Shown here: in pieces, positions 44,611 to 53,979 of the stretch
Position numbering within the stretch: the stretch's first letter is position 1
Layout of the letters: each line of letters starts with the position of its first letter
Assembly: GCA_002470275.1 (NCBI GenBank)
Contig: DKNY01000068.1
Span: forward strand, 14,675 to 78,674
Length of the DNA stretch: 64,000 bases
Reading direction: 5' to 3'
DNA from: Gammaproteobacteria bacterium UBA7376
GTDB taxonomy: Bacteria > Pseudomonadota > Gammaproteobacteria > Pseudomonadales > Azotimanducaceae
Notes under the pieces: model-generated
What the model saw: only the letters and a program-made list of their open reading frames with translations
What the model was told of the DNA's origin: nothing
Databases searched by the model: none
Program-made: the position numbers and the translations under genes

Positions 44611-45871
44611 CATTCCCCAAGGGATTCAGGACTACCTGGTTGAGCTCGATGACTTCATCGAGCGCGAGATCAAGCCCTTAGAGCAGCAGGATGACAACAT
44701 CCGCTTCTTTGACCATCGGCGGGAAGATGCCCGGACTGACTGGGATCGCGGTGGCTTGCCCAGCGAAGAGTGGGAGGCACTGTTGGCTGAAGCGAGACGC
44801 CGGGCTGATGCTGCCGGGCACTACCGCTACCCGCTACCCAAGGCCTATGGTGGCCAGGACGGTACCAATCTTGGGATGGCGGTCATTCGGGAACACTTCG
44901 CAAGCATGGGCCTAGGCCTACATAACGACCTTCAGAACGAGCACTCCATTGTCGGTAACAATGTGGGGCTCTTGCTCATGATTGAGTACGGCACAGATCA
45001 GCAAAAGGCTGAATGGATCGATGGCCTAGCTGAGGGCAGTGCCGGTTTTGCCTTTGGCATTACAGAACCGGAACACGGGTCGGACGCCACTCACATGGAG
45101 ACCACGGCAAGACGCGAGGGTGATGAGTGGGTTATCAACGGGTCCAAAACCTGGAATACCGGCATCCATAAGGCCAAGCATGATTTGATTTTCGCACGAA
45201 CATCCGGTGAAGCCGGAGACGGTAAGGGGATCACGGCTTTTTTAACGCCAACGCACAGTGATGGCTTTCAAGTGGAGGAAATGCTCTGGACCTTCAACAT
45301 GCCGACGGATCATGGGCGAATCAGCCTGAAAGACGTCCGTGTGCCCCGGGAGGCCATCTTGGGCGGGGAGGGCCGGGGCCTGGCCGTGGTTCAGCACTTC
45401 TTTAACGAGAATCGGATACGCCAGGCAGCCTCTTCCCTTGGTGCCGCGCAGTTTTGTATTAATGAATCGATTGCATTTGCCAAGCAGCGAGCACCCTTTG
45501 GTAAACCTCTGGCCAGTAACCAGGGTATCCAATTCCCGTTGGTGGAACTGCAGACCCAATGTGAAATGCTCCGCGCCCTGATCCATAAAACCGCATGGCA
45601 AATGGACACACAGGGGGCATTTTCGGTCTCCGACAAGGTCTCTATGTGTAACTACTGGTCGAATCGCCTGTGCTGTGAGGCTGCGGATAGAGCCATGCAG
45701 GTGCACGGTGGACTGGGGTACTCTCGTCACAAACCTTTCGAGCACATCTATCGTCATCATCGTCGTTACCGCATTACTGAGGGGGCCGAAGAAATTCAAA
45801 TGCGGCGGGTGGCGGGATACCTCTTCGGCTTTATGAATCAGAGAGCACCTAAGGGCGTTGAGGAGGACTAA
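44600..45871 (+). CDS. Acyl-CoA dehydrogenase
   Basis: 423 residues from ATG 44600, which follows GAGGAGAGGAAC and overlaps the ThuA stop. FAD-dependent acyl-CoA dehydrogenase fold with AFGITEPEHGSDATHMETTA, NGSKTWNTGIH, QRAPFGKPLASNQ, VHGGLGYS and the catalytic-Glu region RITEGAEEIQMRR. The His-rich and ACAD10/11-like features, with the phosphotransferase encoded next, suggest hydroxylated or branched acyl-CoA substrates; this is inferred from the pairing known in ACAD10/11. Confidence 0.92.
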   Translation: MSFDIPQGIQDYLVELDDFIEREIKPLEQQDDNIRFFDHRREDARTDWDRGGLPSEEWEALLAEARRRADAAGHYRYPLPKAYGGQDGTNLGMAVIREHFASMGLGLHNDLQNEHSIVGNNVGLLLMIEYGTDQQKAEWIDGLAEGSAGFAFGITEPEHGSDATHMETTARREGDEWVINGSKTWNTGIHKAKHDLIFARTSGEAGDGKGITAFLTPTHSDGFQVEEMLWTFNMPTDHGRISLKDVRVPREAILGGEGRGLAVVQHFFNENRIRQAASSLGAAQFCINESIAFAKQRAPFGKPLASNQGIQFPLVELQTQCEMLRALIHKTAWQMDTQGAFSVSDKVSMCNYWSNRLCCEAADRAMQVHGGLGYSRHKPFEHIYRHHRRYRITEGAEEIQMRRVAGYLFGFMNQRAPKGVEED

Positions 45872-45873
45872 CC

Positions 45874-47337
45874 TTGAGGGTTCAGGCTGATTTGCAGGCA
45901 AAGTTATCCCCCCTGTTGGCAGAGACTTTTCCAGGTTTCATCGAGCTTGACGCTATGGAGCGGCTCTCGGGCGGCGCCAGCCAGGAAACTTACCGACTGA
46001 CTCTTCGCACCCGAAAGGGGCCCTTGCTTCTGGCCCTGCGTCGGGCTGCGGGTGGCCTGCCGGCGGAAATCTCAGCCGAGCATCCCGGGCTGGCCGTGGA
46101 GGCTGAGCTGATGTTAGCTGCGGCTCGAGCCGGGGTGCCGGAGCCTGAAATATTTCGAGTCCTGTCACCGGAAGAGGGCCTGGGTCCCGGTTTCCTGATG
46201 CAGTGGCTCGACGGCATCACCCTGGGTTCCAAAATCGTCAAATCCCCCGAGCTAGACGCCGTTCGGCCAAGACTGGCGGCCCAATGTGGTGAAGTCTTGG
46301 GCCGCATTCACGGTATTGACCTAGCCGCCACAGCGCTGCGGGAAAAGCTTGTGGAAATTGGGCCTGAGGCATGCGTTAACCAGACCTGGGCACGCTACAA
46401 GGCGCTGCAGACGCCGCAGCCCATGATTGACTATACGGCCCGATGGCTGCTCGCAAATTTACCGCAGACCTATCAACCTGCCCTGGTCCACGGCGATTTT
46501 CGCAATGGCAACATTATGGTGGACGGCAGGCGGGGCGTCGTCGCCGTGCTGGATTGGGAGCTGGCCCACGTGGGTGATCCCCACCGGGATATTGGATGGA
46601 TGCTCACTCACTCCTGGCGATTTGGTCGAGCTGAACTGCCGGTGGGCGGTTTCGGTCAACTGGCCTCATTTTTGGAGGGCTATGCGAGAACCAGTGGTCG
46701 GGAGGTTGATCCTCAGGCCGTCAAATTTTGGCAGGTCTTTGGTTCTTTTTGGTGGTCGGTTGGCTGTCTCGGCATGGCAGAGCAATATCGCACCGGGCCT
46801 GATCAAAGCGTGGAACGTCCGGCCGTTGGACGGCGTTCCTCAGAGTGCCAGATGGATTGCGTCAATTTGCTGATACCCGGCTCAGTTGCCCTGGTCTCGC
46901 CGACCTCGCCCGTTGATGCATCGATGATGCCGCACCGGGATGAACTCTTGGCCAGCGTGATTGATTTTTTACAGGAAGAAGTTGTTCCGGCTACCGAGGG
47001 CCGCACTCAATTTCTTGCACGCGTAGCCCGAAACTCGCTGGACATCGTGAGCCGAGAATTGGCTTTGGGCACGGCCGCCGGACACGCTGAGTTCAGTCGA
47101 CTCGCTTGCTTGTTGGCTGTGTCAGCTGATGAGGCAGATCTTCAAGCCTTGCGTTGGCGGTTGGTTAATGAGCTGCGTGGGGGGCACTGGACGCTAGACG
47201 CCCCTGAACTGATGGAGCACCTTCGCGCGACGGTGGTCAATCAGCTCAATATTGATCAACCACGGTATCCGGCGCTCAGGGCGGCGCTTGCTCCGCCAGC
47301 GAGGGCCCTATCAAACTTGGCTGACGACAGCCACTAA
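45874..47337 (+). CDS. APH-type phosphotransferase with DUF6285-like C-terminus
   Basis: 487 residues. Residues about 10-300 are an aminoglycoside-phosphotransferase-like kinase with the Brenner motif LVHGDFRNGNIM and VLDWELAHVGDPHRDIGW. The last about 130 residues form a separate helical domain resembling DUF6285. TTG 45874, two bases after the acyl-CoA dehydrogenase stop and behind GAGGAGGACTAACC, is the likely start. In ACAD10/11 systems a kinase of this type phosphorylates 4-hydroxyacyl-CoAs before elimination by the dehydrogenase; the same pairing here suggests that role. Confidence 0.87.
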   Translation: MRVQADLQAKLSPLLAETFPGFIELDAMERLSGGASQETYRLTLRTRKGPLLLALRRAAGGLPAEISAEHPGLAVEAELMLAAARAGVPEPEIFRVLSPEEGLGPGFLMQWLDGITLGSKIVKSPELDAVRPRLAAQCGEVLGRIHGIDLAATALREKLVEIGPEACVNQTWARYKALQTPQPMIDYTARWLLANLPQTYQPALVHGDFRNGNIMVDGRRGVVAVLDWELAHVGDPHRDIGWMLTHSWRFGRAELPVGGFGQLASFLEGYARTSGREVDPQAVKFWQVFGSFWWSVGCLGMAEQYRTGPDQSVERPAVGRRSSECQMDCVNLLIPGSVALVSPTSPVDASMMPHRDELLASVIDFLQEEVVPATEGRTQFLARVARNSLDIVSRELALGTAAGHAEFSRLACLLAVSADEADLQALRWRLVNELRGGHWTLDAPELMEHLRATVVNQLNIDQPRYPALRAALAPPARALSNLADDSH

Positions 47338-47350
47338 CAGGGAGATTAGT

Positions 47351-48154
47351 ATGACAAGGCTCAAGAATAGGGTTGCTGTGATAACAGGCGGTATTAGTGG
47401 TATCGGACGCGCAACTGCCGAACTGTTTGCGGATCAGGGCGCCCAGGTGGTGGTCGCGGACATACACGCCGATCGTGGTATTCGAGCAGCACGCGAGATG
47501 TCGTCTGATGCGCGAAACATTGAGTTTATCCAGGTCGATGTGACCTCACAGGAGAGCCAAGGCATCCTATTTGATGAAGTGATCACCCGTTATGGCCGGG
47601 TGGATACCGTTGTCGCGGCGGCAGGGATATCTTCTGCTAACTATGTGAGCGGTGAGGTGTCCACGCCGAGTGAGGACCCGGAGGAAAATTTTCTTTATCA
47701 GCGACCCCTGGAGGACTGGCACAAGGTACTCCAGGTCAATCTCACCGGGGTTTTGCTCACGAACCAACTGGCCGTCCAGCATATGCTGCGGCTCAACATC
47801 CCTGGCAGCATTATTAATTTAGCCTCTATCGCCGGTCGCAGGCCGCTCCCAGGTGCGGGGGACTACTGCGTCTCTAAGGCTGGCGTCATCATGTTGACCC
47901 AGGTCATGGCTGCAGAAATGGCCGCGCAAAATATTCGCATCAACGCCATCGGCCCGGGGTTCATCGAGACGCCCATGACCGCGAGCATTCGTCAGTCACC
48001 GATGTGGCAGGAAGTGATGATCGGTATGACCCCCATGCAGCGCCTTGGGCAAGCTTCAGAGATCGCAGAGACGGCGTTGTTTCTCGCCAGTGATCAGTCG
48101 TCTTACTTTACCGGAGAAACGCTCTTTCCTAGCGGTGGGATGTACGTTGGCTAG
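47351..48154 (+). CDS. Short-chain dehydrogenase/reductase
   Basis: 267 residues from ATG 47351, behind CAGGGAGATTAGT. Classical SDR with VITGGISGIGRATAEL, active-site YCVSKAGVIM, NAIGPGFIETPM and YFTGETLFPSGGM. Immediately downstream of the acyl-CoA dehydrogenase and kinase genes, it is probably part of the same acyl-CoA pathway. The frame extends upstream inside the kinase gene but without SDR character. Confidence 0.9.
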   Translation: MTRLKNRVAVITGGISGIGRATAELFADQGAQVVVADIHADRGIRAAREMSSDARNIEFIQVDVTSQESQGILFDEVITRYGRVDTVVAAAGISSANYVSGEVSTPSEDPEENFLYQRPLEDWHKVLQVNLTGVLLTNQLAVQHMLRLNIPGSIINLASIAGRRPLPGAGDYCVSKAGVIMLTQVMAAEMAAQNIRINAIGPGFIETPMTASIRQSPMWQEVMIGMTPMQRLGQASEIAETALFLASDQSSYFTGETLFPSGGMYVG

Positions 48155-48158
48155 CTGC

Positions 48159-49187
48159 CTAAGCGGGTTCTGGATCAGCGAAGGCGTCTGCATAGGCGCC
48201 GAGGCTGGCATGCCCTCCGGTATGGATAAAGACGATGGCCGAATGCTCGTTGAAGTTGCCTAAATTGACCTGATCTATCAGAGCAGCAAAGGCCTTCCCG
48301 GAATAGACCGGGTCGAGAAGGATGCCCTCCATTCTCGCTGCGAGATGGATCGCCGCAAGCCCCTCAGCCGAGGGAATGCCATAGGCCTCTCCCAGGTAGG
48401 CATGATTAATATCAATGGGTACTTCTGCATTGACCCCAGCCTGAGGGTGGCGTTCGCAAAGACCGCGAATAATATGCTGCACTCGATTACGCAAAGTCTC
48501 GGGGCTGGGATGGAAGACATTGACGCCCATAATGTGGGTCTCTAGCCCGAGGGCGTTGGCGCCAAAGACAAGTCCGCTCTGAGTACCCGCACTAGCAGAT
48601 GCGTGCACAATTTGCCCAAGCTGCACCCCCAGAGCATCGGCCTGCCGTGCAAGCTCCGCCATACAGCGCACATAGCCCAGCGCGCCAATGGGGTTAGATC
48701 CTCCGGCGGGAATCTCGTAGGCGGACCGCCCTTCCTGTTTGAGTTGTTCAAGCAAGGCGTCCCGAGTTCCGTCGACCTGGTCAAGGTCGCAGACATGGAG
48801 CTGGGCACCAAATAGGCGATCCAGCAGGACGTTGCCCTGGTTCAAATAGCTTGGGTGGGGCCAGTTAACTCTTCGGGAGAGCAGCAGGTGGCAGTTCAGA
48901 CCAAGCTGCGCACAGGCGGCTGCCGTTTGACGGGCATGATTAGACTGCACGGCGCCGTAGGTAATGATGGTGTCTGCCCCACGGGTCAGCGCGTCGGCCA
49001 ACAGATACTCTAGTTTGCGGGTTTTGTTGCCGCCCGTAGCTAACCCAGTACAGTCATCGCGCTTAATCCATATCTCCGGGCCACCAATCTCCGCGCTGAG
49101 CCTCTCCATCTTCTGCAGCGGGGTGGGTTCGATGGCTAAGGTCTGGCGCCCAATGGAGGCCAACCAGGGGAGATCGGGGGTGCTCAT
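48159..49187 (-). CDS. PLP-dependent D-cysteine desulfhydrase/ACC deaminase family protein
   Basis: 342 residues. Fold-type II PLP enzyme; the Schiff-base Lys is Lys55 in GLATGGNKTRKLEYL, with YGAVQSNHARQTAAACAQLG after it and HASASAGTQSGLVFG for the phosphate-binding Gly-rich loop. This group covers D-cysteine desulfhydrase (DcyD) and 1-aminocyclopropane-1-carboxylate deaminase; DcyD is favoured by overall likeness. Its start overlaps the stop of the PfkB gene (ATGA), so the two are coupled. Convergent with the SDR gene. Confidence 0.85.
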   Translation of the reverse strand: MSTPDLPWLASIGRQTLAIEPTPLQKMERLSAEIGGPEIWIKRDDCTGLATGGNKTRKLEYLLADALTRGADTIITYGAVQSNHARQTAAACAQLGLNCHLLLSRRVNWPHPSYLNQGNVLLDRLFGAQLHVCDLDQVDGTRDALLEQLKQEGRSAYEIPAGGSNPIGALGYVRCMAELARQADALGVQLGQIVHASASAGTQSGLVFGANALGLETHIMGVNVFHPSPETLRNRVQHIIRGLCERHPQAGVNAEVPIDINHAYLGEAYGIPSAEGLAAIHLAARMEGILLDPVYSGKAFAALIDQVNLGNFNEHSAIVFIHTGGHASLGAYADAFADPEPA

Positions 49188-50140
49188 GACTCCTGGATAT
49201 TTCTATCGACTGCCTCAACGTGCTGGTAGTTTTGAGACCCCACGCTGGCGAAACATCGCTGAGCATTTCGGATGCCGTTTCTGACGATGGCATTAAGCTT
49301 GTTGATCCACTTGGGTGTCCCACCATCCTCGATATGGCCTAGGAGGGCGGCTGCGAAGCCCGCAATCATGGCGTCACCGCACCCTGTGGGATCTTCCTCT
49401 CCGGCGCGTTCGATTCGTGGAATTGGAATGGTACGTTGACTCTGATCCGGCAGTCGGACGCGCACCGGCCGGGGTCCATCAGTCACCAAGCAAAGCTTGT
49501 CTCGCCAGTCGAAGGTGCCTAACCGCTGAAGGTTTTCCATCTCCTGGGCGTTACAGATGAGGATGTCCCAGTGTGGGGCAAAGGATGTCAGTTGGTTTGC
49601 ATCTAACCGATCGGCGTACTGTCCCGGACACCAAATTTTCAGGCAGTCGGGGTTAACCTGAGCCGCGTACTCGAGAGCGATGAGTTGTCGCTGTTGAGGA
49701 AAGGGCGCACAAATTAGAATCTTATTGTGGCGCAGGTTGCTGTGTTCAAGCAGGCTTTTCCAGTCGCCCAAGGTGATCTCGGGCTCGGGTTCGAAGGCGG
49801 TGAACTGGGTGCCCTCGGGGTCGGTCACAATCAGCGCTCGAGCGCAGCTTCGATAGGGCACCGCCAGGATACTGTCTGCGGCGATGGAGAGTCGCGAGAG
49901 GTTTGTGGCGTAGGTCTTGAAATCACCCTTCCCGGCAATAGAGATCAGCTCCGGCGATAGGCCATGCTGCACTAGGCCGTAGGCGATGTTTCCGCCGCAG
50001 CCTCCTAGGTGGTGGGCGCGCGATACAATCTTACAGTTCAGGCCGGGTCCATCGGGACCAAAAATCGTATCCGACGCGAGAATCTCGTCATAGGAAATCG
50101 CACCGATCACCGTGATTTTGGCTTGATCTGCCCTGGTCAA
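49184..50140 (-). CDS. PfkB-family carbohydrate kinase
   Basis: 318 residues. ATP-dependent sugar/nucleoside kinase fold: N-terminal GGCGGNIAYGL and the C-terminal signature DPTGCGDAMIAGFAAALLG with the catalytic Asp of GCGDA. The phosphorylated substrate is not evident. TTG 50140 follows GGGGGACCTAAG and is the probable start. Encoded just upstream of, and overlapping, the PLP enzyme. Confidence 0.87.
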   Translation of the reverse strand: MTRADQAKITVIGAISYDEILASDTIFGPDGPGLNCKIVSRAHHLGGCGGNIAYGLVQHGLSPELISIAGKGDFKTYATNLSRLSIAADSILAVPYRSCARALIVTDPEGTQFTAFEPEPEITLGDWKSLLEHSNLRHNKILICAPFPQQRQLIALEYAAQVNPDCLKIWCPGQYADRLDANQLTSFAPHWDILICNAQEMENLQRLGTFDWRDKLCLVTDGPRPVRVRLPDQSQRTIPIPRIERAGEEDPTGCGDAMIAGFAAALLGHIEDGGTPKWINKLNAIVRNGIRNAQRCFASVGSQNYQHVEAVDRNIQES

Positions 50141-50374
50141 CTTAGGTCCCCCGGACGCTGGATGTTACTGGCTGATTATGTGAGCCATTTATTGTTCTTC
50201 ACCCTGCGGATGTTGGCAAACTGTCCGCCGCCTGGCTAGCGGTAAAGGGGTAAATGTTTGAAGTAGATTCATTAGCCAACCTGTAACGTGCCGGAGGAGG
50301 CTGGGAACCCAGCTAGGCCGATCAATCGCCGTCCTTGGAACCTTTCCGCCCGGTGGGCCCGCCCGCCGGGGCCC

Positions 50375-51241
50375 TTAGCTGTCAAGCAGGTGGTCCATAT
50401 CGTGAGCGGGAACTTGATTGTGTGGCGCGCCCACAATTTTCGCGGGCACCCCGACAACGGTGACATGTGGGGGCACGTTCTCTAAAACGACGCTGCCAGC
50501 ACCCACTTTCGCATTTTCACCAATCTCAATATTACCGATAATCTTGCAGCCCGCTGACAGGAGGACGCCCTTGCGAATTTTGGGATGCCGATCGCCAGTG
50601 CTCTTACCGGTACCCCCTAGAGTGACCGAGTGCAGAATAGAGACATCGTCCTCCACGACGGCCGTTTCTCCGATGACGATCCCGGTCGCGTGATCGAACA
50701 TGATGCCGGAACCTACCTTGGCTGCGGGGTGAATATCCACGCCTAGGGTCACGCTAATCTGATTTTGAAAAAACTGGGCTAAGGTATGCCGTCCCTGCCG
50801 CCAAAGCCAGTGGGCGATACGGTGGGCCTGGAGTGCGTGATAGCCCTTGAAAAACAGGAAGGCACTGGACAAATCTGAACAGGCCGGATCCCGGCTATAG
50901 GTCGCGATAATATCGATCTCGGCGGCCCCCAAGACTTCGGGGTCGTCGTCGCAGGCCTCTGCAATGACGTCTCTGATCAGCATGGTGGGCAGCATGGGAT
51001 TATCCAGCTTGCTGGCTAGGCGAAAGCTCAGGGCATTGGCAAAACTGTTGTGATTGAGGATGGTGGCGTAGAAGTAGCTGCCCAAAATAGGTTCTTCAAT
51101 GGCCCTACGCTCTGCCTCTGCTCGCATCAGCGGCCATAGCGCGCCGCGGCTTGGCAGAGTCTTGATGTCTAAATTGTCCGCGCCTGAAATGACTTCAGAA
51201 AAACGCTGCTCTAAGTGCTGGGAACTGGTCTGGGCTGCCAT
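50375..51241 (-). CDS. cysE: Serine O-acetyltransferase CysE
   Basis: 288 residues from ATG 51241. Makes O-acetylserine, the carbon acceptor for cysteine synthesis. The N-terminal helical domain includes DVIAEACDDDPEVLGAAE, followed by the left-handed beta-helix of hexapeptide repeats with GVDIHPAAKVGSGIMFDHA and TLGGTGKSTGDRHPKI, and the C-terminal tail that normally docks the OASS partner. The open frame continues over 130 codons upstream, overlapping the divergent nadK region, and is not coding there. Diverges from nadK across about 200 bases. Confidence 0.95.
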   Translation of the reverse strand: MAAQTSSQHLEQRFSEVISGADNLDIKTLPSRGALWPLMRAEAERRAIEEPILGSYFYATILNHNSFANALSFRLASKLDNPMLPTMLIRDVIAEACDDDPEVLGAAEIDIIATYSRDPACSDLSSAFLFFKGYHALQAHRIAHWLWRQGRHTLAQFFQNQISVTLGVDIHPAAKVGSGIMFDHATGIVIGETAVVEDDVSILHSVTLGGTGKSTGDRHPKIRKGVLLSAGCKIIGNIEIGENAKVGAGSVVLENVPPHVTVVGVPAKIVGAPHNQVPAHDMDHLLDS

Positions 51242-51440
51242 CACCGCATACTCCTTGCTGGAGATGGTCAGCCTAGTCCCTCGCCTCAGTTTTGCAAGTA
51301 CCACATACTGTGCCGTCAGCCTGTCCGCCGAACGGTCACAGGTTGCAGCCAGGGTCGTTGGCGAGGGTGCATCATGGAGGTTCCCTTTGCTTGCTGATGA
51401 GTGAAATAATCGCGAGAACCTTATTGGATGGAAGGCTGCC

Positions 51441-52349
51441 TTGAATGATTCATTCAGCGTCGTAGCGGTCGTTGCGCGACGACACACGGATACGATTATC
51501 GACAGTGTATGCGCTGTAGAAGCCGTGCTGTTGGCCAATGGCGTGCGCGTGGTCTTTGGGCCGGAGACATTGGATGCCTTGGCGGCCGCGGGTATGGGAA
51601 CGTCGTCCCGCCAGGGGTGTGCGATTAGCGATATGGCCGAGCAGGTTGATTTGGTCATCGTCGTAGGAGGAGATGGCAGCCTGCTAGGGTTTGGTCGCGA
51701 GCTAGCCTCATCGGATGTACCGGTGCTGGGCGTGAACCGCGGCGGGCTCGGGTTTTTGGCGGCGATCTCGCCGGAGCAAATCGAAAGTAACCTGACTGAA
51801 ATTTTGGCGGGTCAGTTCACCATTGAGGAACACTTTCTCTTGGAAGCCTCGGTGCATCGAGAGGGTAGGGTCATTGCCCGCCAAACGGCCTTGAACGACA
51901 TTGTTGTGAGTCCTGGCGTGACCAGGATGATGGAATTTGCCCTCTGGCTAAATGACGACTTTGTCTATGACCAGCGCTCGGATGGTCTGATTGTTGCCAG
52001 TCCGACCGGGTCTACGGCCTATGCTCTGTCCGCAGGCGGACCCATTATGCATCCCCAGCTGGATGCCATCGTCATTGTCCCTATGTTCCCGCATACGCTC
52101 ACGTCTCGGCCTCTTGTGGTGCCCGGTGACGGCACCCTCAAGATGCGCCTTATCGAACTGAGAGGTGTTGAACCACAGGTGAGCTGTGACTCGCAGGTCA
52201 ATATGCCGCTCGCCATCGGCGACGAGCTTCAGATTCGGAAATTTCCATCTCGCTTGCGGCTGCTTTATCCCTCGGGCCATAGCTTTTATCAGGCATGTCG
52301 ATCGAAGCTGGATTGGGCGAGTCGCTTGGGTGGTCAGAAGCTGCCTTAG
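51441..52349 (+). CDS. nadK: NAD kinase NadK
   Basis: 302 residues. Phosphorylates NAD to NADP. The catalytic GGDGSLLGFGREL motif and LGVNRGGLGFLA are present, as are SDGLIVASPTGSTAYALSAGGP and VSCDSQ toward the C-terminus. TTG 51441 is the likely start, five bases after GGAAGG; no in-frame ATG precedes the first conserved segment. Its stop overlaps the stop of the convergent MocA-like gene by four bases. Confidence 0.95.
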   Translation: MNDSFSVVAVVARRHTDTIIDSVCAVEAVLLANGVRVVFGPETLDALAAAGMGTSSRQGCAISDMAEQVDLVIVVGGDGSLLGFGRELASSDVPVLGVNRGGLGFLAAISPEQIESNLTEILAGQFTIEEHFLLEASVHREGRVIARQTALNDIVVSPGVTRMMEFALWLNDDFVYDQRSDGLIVASPTGSTAYALSAGGPIMHPQLDAIVIVPMFPHTLTSRPLVVPGDGTLKMRLIELRGVEPQVSCDSQVNMPLAIGDELQIRKFPSRLRLLYPSGHSFYQACRSKLDWASRLGGQKLP

Positions 52350-52990
52350 CCCGACGAGGGGAGCAGGGCAGACCAGCGCGCTAAGTCTTCTGGGCGATCA
52401 ATATCCGCCAGGATACCCAAGTCTTCTAAAAGGTGGTCCTGTACCGCCCCAGCGCGCGCTTGAAGGAGGTGTTTAGCCCCCCTGTCACCTTCAGAACGAC
52501 AAAGGTCCTGGAACAGTGAGGCGTGAAAGCCGACAGGGTGACCCTGTCTTGGTGTAGCCTCGGGCACGGGTATCTCCTGGCTCAGCGTCGGGCGAATGAT
52601 TAGCTTTGACGACGTCAGCGCCACCTGCTGGAGAGAATCAAGGGTTTCCTGCCGAATAAAGGGCATGTCGAGCAGGCCGACAAAGGCCCAGGGACAGGCC
52701 GAGGCTCCCATTAGGCTTTGCATGCCGTCGGCTAGGGAAGCCCCCATGCCCTGATGCGCTCGCTCGCTCAAGACGATCTTGGCAAACGGCGACAGTATCT
52801 CGGCCAGGCTCTCGTCGCCTTGGCGCAATACGATAAAGAGCTGGGAGAAGGTTTGGGCATAGCGCCTGGCGGTCTGTTCCGCCACGCTGGCGGCTCCGAG
52901 CCGGGCCAGCCGCTTATCGGTGCCGAAGCGTCTTCCCAGGCCGGCACCGAGCAGCAGAGCACTGCAGCACTGCTCTGTTTTTTGCTGCAC
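52346..52990 (-). CDS. MocA-like nucleotidyltransferase (MobA-like NTP transferase)
   Basis: 214 residues. The opening ALLLGAGLGRRFGTDKRL is the NTP-binding loop of the MobA-like family, and LLDMPFIRQETLD and GHPVGFHASLFQDL match the MocA (molybdopterin cytidylyltransferase) branch. MocA makes the cytosine dinucleotide cofactor of xanthine-dehydrogenase/CO-dehydrogenase-type enzymes. GTG start shares one base with the stop of the XdhC gene, matching a joint role in molybdenum-hydroxylase maturation. Confidence 0.83.
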   Translation of the reverse strand: MQQKTEQCCSALLLGAGLGRRFGTDKRLARLGAASVAEQTARRYAQTFSQLFIVLRQGDESLAEILSPFAKIVLSERAHQGMGASLADGMQSLMGASACPWAFVGLLDMPFIRQETLDSLQQVALTSSKLIIRPTLSQEIPVPEATPRQGHPVGFHASLFQDLCRSEGDRGAKHLLQARAGAVQDHLLEDLGILADIDRPEDLARWSALLPSSG

Positions 52991-53979
52991 TAGACCCCTT
53001 CAGATCGCGCTTGGGCAAGAATGTTTTTTCGGACCGCAGTTATTTCCGCGATGATGGCGACGGCGATCTCTGGGGGTGTTTTGCTGCCAATGGGCAAGCC
53101 GATGGGGGCGTGCAGGCGATCGATATTCTGTTCGCTCACCTCAAGTGCCATCAGTCTTTCTCGTCTGCTGGCAGAGGATTTGGTGGAACCCATGGCGCCG
53201 ATGTAAAAAGCCTGGGTCTCAAGGGCTTCCATCAGTCCCATATCGTCAATACGAGGGTCATGGGTAAGAGCGACAATGGCCGTGGCCGGATCATCTGCGT
53301 ACGCTCTGACCGCATCGTCCGGCATGAGATCGGTCTTGCTTACGTCAGGCACCGGAAACTGGTCGAGCAGCTCGGTTCGTGGGTCGCACACCGTAATGTG
53401 ATAGTCCAGGCATTTGGCCATCTGGGCCAGGTATTGGCTCACCATGCCGGCGCCGATGATAAAGAGTTGGTTCCGAGGGCCTAGGGTATGGGTTAGCGTT
53501 TCATCTGCTGGGTTCCAGGAAAGCGGTGCATAGTCGACGTCAGGAATGGTTTCAAAGCCGCCAGGCTTCAGCGTGACGATTCGGCGTATGCAGCGACGTT
53601 CTTCCAAGGCCGTCTCAATGGCAAGAAACTGAGACCGAACCGCTTCGCTTGGGGCATGAGGCTCCACCAGGATATCCAGATGACCGCCACAGGGCAGGCC
53701 GAATTTCTCCGTTTCCTCGGCCGTCACGCCGTACTGAAAGTACTGGGGCGCGTGGGCAGCGAGCCTGCCTTCGGTCAATCTTTCCATGAGGTCATCTTCA
53801 ACACAGCCCCCGGACAGGGACCCGACCATCTCACCGTCAGCGTTGCAGGCAAGCAGCGATCCCACGGGCCTGGGCGAGGAGCCCCAGGTTTGCACCACGG
53901 TTGCTAACCAACAGGCACGGTCCGCAAGCAGCCATTGGTTGACCTGCTGAATGACCTCTTTGTCGACATTTTGAAGCAT
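52990..53979 (-). CDS. XdhC/CoxI-family molybdenum-cofactor maturation protein
   Basis: 329 residues. N-terminal XdhC/CoxI part with TWGSSPRPVGSLLA and GSLSGGCVEDDLME; C-terminal Rossmann part with FIIGAGMVSQYLAQMA and ALTHDPRIDDMGL. XdhC-type proteins carry and sulfurate the molybdenum cofactor for hydroxylases. It overlaps the MocA-like gene by one base. No structural hydroxylase gene lies in the window, so its client enzyme must be encoded elsewhere. Confidence 0.9.
   Translation of the reverse strand: MLQNVDKEVIQQVNQWLLADRACWLATVVQTWGSSPRPVGSLLACNADGEMVGSLSGGCVEDDLMERLTEGRLAAHAPQYFQYGVTAEETEKFGLPCGGHLDILVEPHAPSEAVRSQFLAIETALEERRCIRRIVTLKPGGFETIPDVDYAPLSWNPADETLTHTLGPRNQLFIIGAGMVSQYLAQMAKCLDYHITVCDPRTELLDQFPVPDVSKTDLMPDDAVRAYADDPATAIVALTHDPRIDDMGLMEALETQAFYIGAMGSTKSSASRRERLMALEVSEQNIDRLHAPIGLPIGSKTPPEIAVAIIAEITAVRKNILAQARSEGV

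Noticed and set aside
51242-51658. N-terminal extension of cysE by 139 codons
   Set aside because: It runs through the divergent nadK gene and has no likeness to serine acetyltransferases; MAAQTSSQHL at 51241 begins where the family does.
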